DNA of 11,007 nucleotides from an uncultured bacterium. Lineage in GTDB: Bacteria > Bacillota > Clostridia > Lachnospirales > Lachnospiraceae. The position numbers were made by a program, and so were the translations under genes. The notes below the pieces were generated by a model. The model was not told where the DNA came from. It made no database searches and worked only from the letters and a program-made list of their open reading frames with translations. The DNA lies in assembly GCA_945871045.1 (NCBI GenBank), contig CAMBUC010000046.1, positions 1 through 11,007 on the forward strand, read 5' to 3'. This document shows, piece by piece, positions 6,558 to 11,007 of this stretch. The first letter of the stretch is position 1, and each line of letters begins with the position of its first letter.

Positions 6558-7799
6558 TTACATCTCCCGGTGATCGATGACACGCTTTGTCTTCTTCTCA
6601 CTGCGTGGCAGCGTTCCAAAAGGCACGACCGTGATCTTCGGCGTGACTCCGATGCGTGATTTGAAGAGTTCGCGGATCTTTGCGCCAGTCTTTTCAAAGT
6701 CTACGCGGCCTTCTGCTTCCACGGTGACAAGTATCACATCGCGGTTATGGTCTTCATCGTGAGCGATATTGATCACATACTCACTGAGCACACCGTCCAC
6801 CTGCTGAAGGATCTCTTCTACCTGTCCCGGGAACATGTTCACACCGTGTACCTTAAACATATCATCGCTTCGTCCCTGAATGATATCGATGCGGGGATAA
6901 CTCCGACCACAACTGCAAGGCTCAGGTATGATCCGTGACATGTCATGTGTACGGAAACGCAGCAGCGGCGCTCCTTCTTTCACAAGCGTGGTGATCACAA
7001 TCTCTCCCGGCTCACCATCCGGTACCGGTTCGCCGGTTTTCGGATCGATGATCTCAATATAAATATAATCATCCCAATAATGGATGCCTTCTTCTTTTTC
7101 ACAATTGATGCCAATGCCCGGTCCGTAAATTTCTGTCAAACCATAGATGTCATATAGTTCGATTCCAAGGCCCGCCTGGATCGCCTGACGCTTTTTCTCA
7201 CTCCAACGCTCGGAACCGATCACGCCCTTTTTCAGGCAAATCAGATCTTTTAATCCGCGTTTTTCCACTTCTTCTGCCAATACCAGCGCATATGAAGAAG
7301 TCGCTGTGATGACTGTGGATTTCAGATCGATCATCATCTGCAGCTGCTTGTCTGTATTTCCGGGTCCCATGGGAACTGCCATGGCACCGAGTTTCTCGCA
7401 GCCTGCCTGAAAACCGATACCGGCGGTCCAAAGTCCATAACCCGGGGTGATCTGGATGCGATCTTTTTTTGTAATACCTGCCACCTCATAGCAGCGCGCA
7501 AACATCGTTGCCCAGTCATCCACATCCTTTGCTGTATATGGGATGATAACGGGTTTTCCGGTGGTTCCTGAAGATGAATGAATACGAACGACTTCTTCAT
7601 CCGGCACTGCCTGAATACCCAGCGGATATGCATCACGCAGATCTGCTTTTCCGGAAAAGGGTATTTTTTCAAAATCTTCCTGCGTTTTTACCCCGGTAAT
7701 GCCCAGTTCACGATACTTGTTTCCGTAATAACTATCAGTCTCCAGCAAGCGCTTGATCTGGGCATCCACCTGCGCCAACTGTTTTTCATTCAGTTTCAT
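6558..7799 (-). CDS. paaK: Phenylacetate-CoA ligase family (PaaK-like) aryl-acid CoA ligase
   Basis: A 413-aa adenylate-forming enzyme expected to make aryl-acetyl-CoA (phenylacetyl-, 4-hydroxyphenylacetyl- or indoleacetyl-CoA) from the acid, CoA and ATP, releasing AMP and pyrophosphate. Motifs: the P-loop SSSGTTGKP (75-83), YGLTE (219-223), RTHD (283-286, ribose-binding Asp), GRSDDM (309-314) and a C-terminal lysine cluster EKKTKR (401-406). A CxCG segment (295-298) sits between the core and the C-terminal domain. It is slightly shorter than typical PaaK, at about 430-440 aa. The start overlaps the end of iorB by 14 bases, with AGGAAG upstream of the ATG. This is the usual position of this ligase next to indolepyruvate oxidoreductase genes, which supports an aryl-acetate substrate; the actual acid is not determined by sequence. 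Confidence 0.88.
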   Translation of the reverse strand: MKLNEKQLAQVDAQIKRLLETDSYYGNKYRELGITGVKTQEDFEKIPFSGKADLRDAYPLGIQAVPDEEVVRIHSSSGTTGKPVIIPYTAKDVDDWATMFARCYEVAGITKKDRIQITPGYGLWTAGIGFQAGCEKLGAMAVPMGPGNTDKQLQMMIDLKSTVITATSSYALVLAEEVEKRGLKDLICLKKGVIGSERWSEKKRQAIQAGLGIELYDIYGLTEIYGPGIGINCEKEEGIHYWDDYIYIEIIDPKTGEPVPDGEPGEIVITTLVKEGAPLLRFRTHDMSRIIPEPCSCGRSYPRIDIIQGRSDDMFKVHGVNMFPGQVEEILQQVDGVLSEYVINIAHDEDHNRDVILVTVEAEGRVDFEKTGAKIRELFKSRIGVTPKITVVPFGTLPRSEKKTKRVIDHREM

Positions 7800-8382
7800 T
7801 TTTTCTTCCTGCCTCTCTGCCTGCCAAAAATGCCTTTTTATTCGTTTCTACAAACTGAGGTTTTACCTGTGCTTCCAGTTCTGCCAGCAGGGTTTCCTCC
7901 GAAATGCCAAGCATTCCGGTTGCGCTGACTGCTCCCAGTTCGATCATGTTGAGATAACGGGCCGAACCAAAGGGTGCACACAAAGCCTCCCCATCGATCA
8001 CTACGCAGTTGCATTTTGTTTTTAAATATGTGATCTCTTTCACACCGTCATACCCGGTCTCATGCAAGGATTCCGTGGTAGGTTTCACCGGTGTTCGGTT
8101 CACGATCAAGATTCCATCGGGTTTCAGATAATGGAGATTGCGAACGGCTTCTGCCGGTTCAAAGGCAAGGATCATCTCTGCGGATCCAAAGGGAATGAGG
8201 GGTGAACCAATATCATCTCCGATGCGGATATGGCTTGTGACGGATCCACCGCGCTGTGCCATTCCGATCGTCTCTGCCGAATGAACCGTATGTCCCTCAC
8301 GCATAGCAGCCGCTGCGATCAATTTTGATGCAAGTACCGTTCCCTGTCCGCCAACGCCGCACAGTAAAATATCTTTATTCAT
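7786..8382 (-). CDS. iorB: Indolepyruvate ferredoxin oxidoreductase, beta subunit
   Basis: The gamma-domain-type subunit (198 aa) of indolepyruvate:ferredoxin oxidoreductase. With IorA it decarboxylates aryl-pyruvates to aryl-acetyl-CoA. The N-terminal GVGGQG (9-14) and ETIGMAQRGGSVTSHIRIG (37-55) are the standard family signatures, and the length fits (about 190-200 aa). The open frame begins at 8403, but the start at 8382 is chosen because GGAGGT lies 7 bases before that ATG and the protein then begins MNKDILLCGVGGQG. It overlaps the end of iorA by 8 bases and the start of the ligase gene by 14, so the three genes are almost certainly one transcript with coupled translation. Confidence 0.93.
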   Translation of the reverse strand: MNKDILLCGVGGQGTVLASKLIAAAAMREGHTVHSAETIGMAQRGGSVTSHIRIGDDIGSPLIPFGSAEMILAFEPAEAVRNLHYLKPDGILIVNRTPVKPTTESLHETGYDGVKEITYLKTKCNCVVIDGEALCAPFGSARYLNMIELGAVSATGMLGISEETLLAELEAQVKPQFVETNKKAFLAGREAGRKNETE

Positions 8383-10171
8383 GATCCGCACCTCCAATCG
8401 CATTCACCGGACAGATCTGTGCACAGAGTCCGCATCCGGTACAGAGTGTTTCGTCTACCGTCACTTTTCCATCCCGGATGATCAGAGCCGGACAGCCGAT
8501 CTCACGGATACATTTTTTACATCCGATACACTTGTCTGATATGGTCACTTTTCCTGCGGGTTTTGTAATTGCTACACAGGGCGATTTGAAGATGATCGCC
8601 TTTACGCCGGACAGTTCCGCGCATTTTTGCACTGCCGCCACAGCGACATTCAGATCCAGCGGGTTCACCGTCAGGATCTTTGTCACGCCCATACCTTCTA
8701 AAATCTTTTCTATACTTACTTTATCTACAACATTTCCCATCATATTGCGTCCGGTTCCCGGATGCGGCTGATGACCGGTCATCGCTGTTGTGGAATTATC
8801 TAACACACAAAGAACCATGTTCGCATCATTATACAATGCATTTACCACGCCGGTCATACCCGATGCAAAGAAGGTAGAATCACCGACAAAAGCAAAACAG
8901 GTAGCATCCTGATCCATCCAATGAAGTCCCTGCGCCATCGTAATGCCTGCACCCATGCAAAGGCAGGTATCTACCATGTCAAGGGGCATTGCATTTCCCA
9001 ATGTATAACAGCCGATATCTCCACAAAAATAACTCTTTTTTCCGGCCATTGCCCGTTTGACCGCATAAAAACTTGCACGGTGGGGGCAGCCGGCGCACAA
9101 TACCGGCGGTCTGATGGGAAGTTCGGGACGGTCTGACACATCGATGCCAGCCGAAACCGGTGTTTCGCCCAAAAATGCTCCGATGATCGATGCGGCAGAT
9201 TCTGAAGAATTCTCGCCGCTTACAGGCACATGTCCCGTTAATTTGCCAGATACTTTCACGGGCAATCCGTTTGCTCCGATACATTTTAACAGCGCAGATT
9301 CAATATAAGGGCTCAGTTCCTCGAAACAAAGCACTTCTTCCACACCCTCTAAGGCATGCAGCACAAACTCCTCCGGAAATGGATAGGCGGTTGCCAGTTT
9401 CACAAAACGTACCTCTGCATGGTCTTTCAAATACTCTTTCGCATACGCATAACTGACACCGGAGGCGATCACACATTTTTTGCCGCTTCCGGTCACCTGA
9501 TTATATCGATAGGAAGAAAAATCCTTGCCGATCTTCGGATTTCTCTGTTCCATTTTTGCATGATTCTGGAAGGAAAGTCTGGGAAAGATCACCCATTTTT
9601 TTGAATCTTTGACAAAGCCTTCATACGCTTTCGGATGCGTATCCTCCGGTGTCTCAATGGACGCATAGGCATGACAGACTCTGGTCGTAGGACGGAATAA
9701 TACCGGTGTCTCATATTTTTCCGAATAATCAAAGGCATCCTGAATCATCTGATAAGCCTCTTCCGGAGAAGAGGGATCAAATACCGGAATACGGGCAAAC
9801 TCCGCGAACATGCGCGTATCCTGCTCCGTCTGGGAAGAGATCGGGCCCGGATCATCGGCAGATACAACGACCATGCCACCCTTGACACCCACATAGGCAA
9901 GGGACATCAGCGCATCCGCAGCCACATTCAGACCCATCTGCTTCATCGTAACAAGTGTCCGCGCACCACAATAAGCCGCACTGGCAGCCACTTCCATGGC
10001 AGCCTTCTCATTCACGGACCACTCAATATGTACATTACCATTTTTATATTTGGCGATATTTTCAATAATTTCTGACGATGGTGTGCCCGGATAACCGGCC
10101 ACCAGATTCACGCCTGCCGCCAACGCTCCCAGCGCGATCGCACCATTTCCCATCACGTATTCTTTCTTCAT
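8375..10171 (-). CDS. iorA: Indolepyruvate ferredoxin oxidoreductase, alpha subunit
   Basis: Large TPP- and iron-sulphur-containing subunit (598 aa) of the enzyme that converts indole-, phenyl- or hydroxyphenyl-pyruvate plus CoA and oxidised ferredoxin to the aryl-acetyl-CoA, CO2 and reduced ferredoxin. The N-terminal pyruvate-oxidoreductase-like domain has YPGTPSSE (27-34) and the NEK region (54-56). CAGCPHR (359-365) opens the TPP domain, whose cofactor motif is GDS (430-432) to Asn459. Two ferredoxin motifs end the protein: Cys548/551/554/560 and Cys577/580/583/587. The first has five residues before its last Cys, longer than the classical three. The frame extends to 10204, but GAAGGAG (10178-10184) sits 6 bases before the ATG at 10171, and the longer version would read into a palindrome. 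It overlaps iorB by 8 bases. Confidence 0.94.
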   Translation of the reverse strand: MKKEYVMGNGAIALGALAAGVNLVAGYPGTPSSEIIENIAKYKNGNVHIEWSVNEKAAMEVAASAAYCGARTLVTMKQMGLNVAADALMSLAYVGVKGGMVVVSADDPGPISSQTEQDTRMFAEFARIPVFDPSSPEEAYQMIQDAFDYSEKYETPVLFRPTTRVCHAYASIETPEDTHPKAYEGFVKDSKKWVIFPRLSFQNHAKMEQRNPKIGKDFSSYRYNQVTGSGKKCVIASGVSYAYAKEYLKDHAEVRFVKLATAYPFPEEFVLHALEGVEEVLCFEELSPYIESALLKCIGANGLPVKVSGKLTGHVPVSGENSSESAASIIGAFLGETPVSAGIDVSDRPELPIRPPVLCAGCPHRASFYAVKRAMAGKKSYFCGDIGCYTLGNAMPLDMVDTCLCMGAGITMAQGLHWMDQDATCFAFVGDSTFFASGMTGVVNALYNDANMVLCVLDNSTTAMTGHQPHPGTGRNMMGNVVDKVSIEKILEGMGVTKILTVNPLDLNVAVAAVQKCAELSGVKAIIFKSPCVAITKPAGKVTISDKCIGCKKCIREIGCPALIIRDGKVTVDETLCTGCGLCAQICPVNAIGGADHE

Positions 10172-10177
10172 AGGTTT

Positions 10178-10184
10178 CTCCTTC
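10178..10184 (-). promoter_or_regulatory. iorA Shine-Dalgarno abutting a 35-bp palindrome
   Basis: GAAGGAG on the minus strand lies 6 bases before the iorA ATG and decides the start. It directly touches the base of the perfect inverted repeat at 10185-10264. In RNA, the ribosome binding site would therefore sit at the foot of a very stable hairpin. Confidence 0.75.
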
Positions 10185-10264
10185 GGGGACGTTCCTTCTG
10201 CCACGAGGAGCGCCCTTTGTCTTGCATGGCAAAGGGCGCTCCTCGTGGCAGAAGGAACGTCCCC
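10185..10264. repeat. Perfect 35-bp inverted repeat (REPIN/MITE-like palindrome)
   Basis: The left arm (10185-10219, beginning GGGGACGTTCCTTCTGCCAC) and the right arm (10230-10264, ending GGCAGAAGGAACGTCCCC) are exact reverse complements over 35 bases, separated by the 10-base loop TCTTGCATGG. The structure is non-coding and lies between the thrH terminator and the iorA Shine-Dalgarno. Perfect conservation of both arms suggests a recent insertion or a mechanism that maintains symmetry. The shape resembles paired REP sequences (REPINs) mobilised by RAYT transposases, or the ends of a collapsed MITE. No transposase is present in the window, so this origin is inference. Confidence 0.9.
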
Positions 10265-10265
10265 A

Positions 10266-10297
10266 TAACAAAACTGCCTGATTGAAAATCAGGCAGT
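10266..10297 (-). terminator. Intrinsic terminator after thrH
   Basis: ACTGCCTGATT (10273-10283) pairs perfectly with AATCAGGCAGT (10287-10297) around a 3-base loop. On the minus strand the 11-bp stem is followed by TTTTGTTAT, a short U-tract, and preceded by TTTTTT. It starts 18 bases after the thrH stop, so it should end thrH transcription before iorA. Confidence 0.8.
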
Positions 10298-10313
10298 AAA
10301 AAACTTCATAATT

Positions 10314-10341
10314 CTTATAAAACAGCCTTGATTGCTGCTAA
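10314..10341 (-). promoter_or_regulatory. Possible sigma-A promoter overlapping the thrH stop
   Basis: On the minus strand TTAGCA (10336-10341) and TATAAG (10314-10319) are spaced by 16 bases and match the consensus at 4/6 and 5/6. If real, this promoter would drive iorA, but its transcript would first cross the hairpin terminator (10273-10297) and then the palindrome. This is a weak, sequence-only call in AT-rich DNA at a gene end. Confidence 0.25.
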
Positions 10342-10914
10342 CAGTTCATCATATTCTTCAAAGGCAGGGTACTGCGGATAATCTTTCTTGATCTGCTCGG
10401 TACTCTTGAATAAAAATCCGGCTTTACTTGCCTGGATCATACCCAGATCGTTAAAACTATCTCCACTGGCGATGGTTTCATATCCGATGGACTGCAATGC
10501 CTTGACCGTCGTAAGTTTGGATTTCTCACAACGCATCTTAAAACCTGTGATCTCCCCGTTCTCTGCGACCTCTAAAGAGTTACACATGATCGTGGGCCAA
10601 CCGAGTTTTTTCATCAGGGGTGTGGCAAACTGCTCGAAAGTATCACTAATGATGATCACCTGCGTAAGGGCGCGCAGTTCATCCAAAAACTCCTTTGCAC
10701 CGGGAATCGGATCGATCTTCGCGATGGTGTCCTGAATCTCCTTTAAGCCAAGACCATGCTCCTTTAAAATGCCAAGTCTGAACTCCATTAACTTGTTATA
10801 ATCCGGCTCATCTCTCGTTGTACGCTTTAACTGCGGAATACCGCTTGCCTCTGCAAATGCGATCCAAATCTCTGGCACCAACACACCTTCTAAGTCTAAA
10901 CATACAACATTCAT
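10315..10914 (-). CDS. thrH: ThrH-type phosphoserine phosphatase / homoserine phosphotransferase
   Basis: A 199-aa HAD-superfamily enzyme close to Pseudomonas ThrH, which dephosphorylates phosphoserine and can transfer the phosphate to homoserine. That links it to serine and threonine synthesis. The N-terminus CLDLEGVLVPEIWIAFAE (5-22) is the ThrH hallmark: nucleophile Asp7 with Glu9 where most phosphatases have the second Asp. TTRDEPDY (32-39) is also conserved. Ser90 in IISDTF is motif II, a Lys at 131 or 133 is motif III, and GDSFND (151-156) binds Mg. The frame opens at 10953, but the start at 10914 has AAAGGAG 7 bases upstream and gives the family N-terminus. A hairpin terminator follows the stop. 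It lies 43 bases after the tRNA-Thr gene. Confidence 0.9.
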   Translation of the reverse strand: MNVVCLDLEGVLVPEIWIAFAEASGIPQLKRTTRDEPDYNKLMEFRLGILKEHGLGLKEIQDTIAKIDPIPGAKEFLDELRALTQVIIISDTFEQFATPLMKKLGWPTIMCNSLEVAENGEITGFKMRCEKSKLTTVKALQSIGYETIASGDSFNDLGMIQASKAGFLFKSTEQIKKDYPQYPAFEEYDELLAAIKAVL

Positions 10915-10957
10915 AATACTACTCCTTTTCTCTATGCGTACTTTATGGCACACAAAA

Positions 10958-11007
10958 AGCCGATGATCGGACTCGAACCGATAACCTGCTGATTACAAAT
11001 CAGCTGC
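10958..11007 (-). tRNA. tRNA-Thr(UGU), 3' part, cut by the window edge
   Basis: Reading the minus strand, the anticodon arm is GCTGA-TTTGTAA-TCAGC (11004-10988) with anticodon TGT at 10997-10995, which reads threonine ACA/ACN codons. A five-base variable loop AGGTT (10987-10983) follows. The T arm is ATCGG-TTCGAGT-CCGAT (10982-10966), and the 3' acceptor strand CATCGGC (10965-10959) ends with discriminator U at 10958. No CCA is encoded. The D arm and 5' acceptor strand lie beyond the window. Confidence 0.92.

Noticed and set aside
10172..10204. N-terminal extension of iorA by 11 residues
   Set aside because: The extra ATG lies inside an arm of the perfect palindrome and has no fitting Shine-Dalgarno, whereas the ATG at 10171 has GAAGGAG and gives the family N-terminus.
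1..11007. CRISPR array, prophage or insertion sequence
   Set aside because: No regularly spaced direct repeats and no transposase, integrase or phage genes were seen; the only repeats are two unrelated palindromes and small hairpins.

Overview
The window looks like a chromosomal segment of an anaerobic Clostridia-type Firmicute, most likely of the Lachnospiraceae. The reasons are strong GGAGG-type ribosome binding sites, moderate GC, a ferredoxin-dependent indolepyruvate oxidoreductase, a DUF4321 membrane protein, a ThrH-type phosphatase and a divergent PurF-like protein of a kind I associate with this group. The taxonomic call is inference. No phage, plasmid, transposase or CRISPR signal was seen.

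Layout, in window coordinates. (1) 36-1122, minus: azlC-azlD, a two-subunit branched-chain amino acid exporter with overlapping genes. (2) 1123-1458: a non-coding stretch dominated by a long imperfect palindrome (1201-1340). (3) 1459-1719, plus: a small DUF4321 membrane protein, the only plus-strand gene. Its 3' end overlaps the convergent ribokinase gene by 8 bases. (4) 1712-10171, minus: a tightly packed run of seven genes. In transcription order they are iorA, iorB, a PaaK-family aryl-CoA ligase, a PurF-like protein, a TrmH/SpoU-family RNA methyltransferase, a Lon-like AAA+ ATPase and a ribokinase. Gaps run from small overlaps to about 60 bases, with no convincing internal terminator. (5) 10172-10314: a perfect 35-bp inverted repeat whose base abuts the iorA Shine-Dalgarno, followed by a good hairpin terminator for thrH. 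(6) 10315-10914, minus: thrH. (7) 10958 to the window end: the 3' part of tRNA-Thr(UGU), just upstream of thrH on the same strand.

How the genes fit together. IorAB interconverts aryl-pyruvates and aryl-acetyl-CoA using ferredoxin, and the adjacent PaaK-type ligase links aryl-acetates to the same CoA thioesters. Together they form an aromatic amino acid / aryl-acid module, run either as salvage (aryl-acetate to aryl-pyruvate) or as degradation. The remaining genes of the run have no obvious shared pathway.

The most unusual items are a PurF-like protein that keeps its PRPP site and iron-sulphur cysteines but has lost the glutaminase catalytic residues; a Lon-like AAA+ ATPase with no protease domain and an Asn in place of the Walker B Asp; and the two large palindromic elements.
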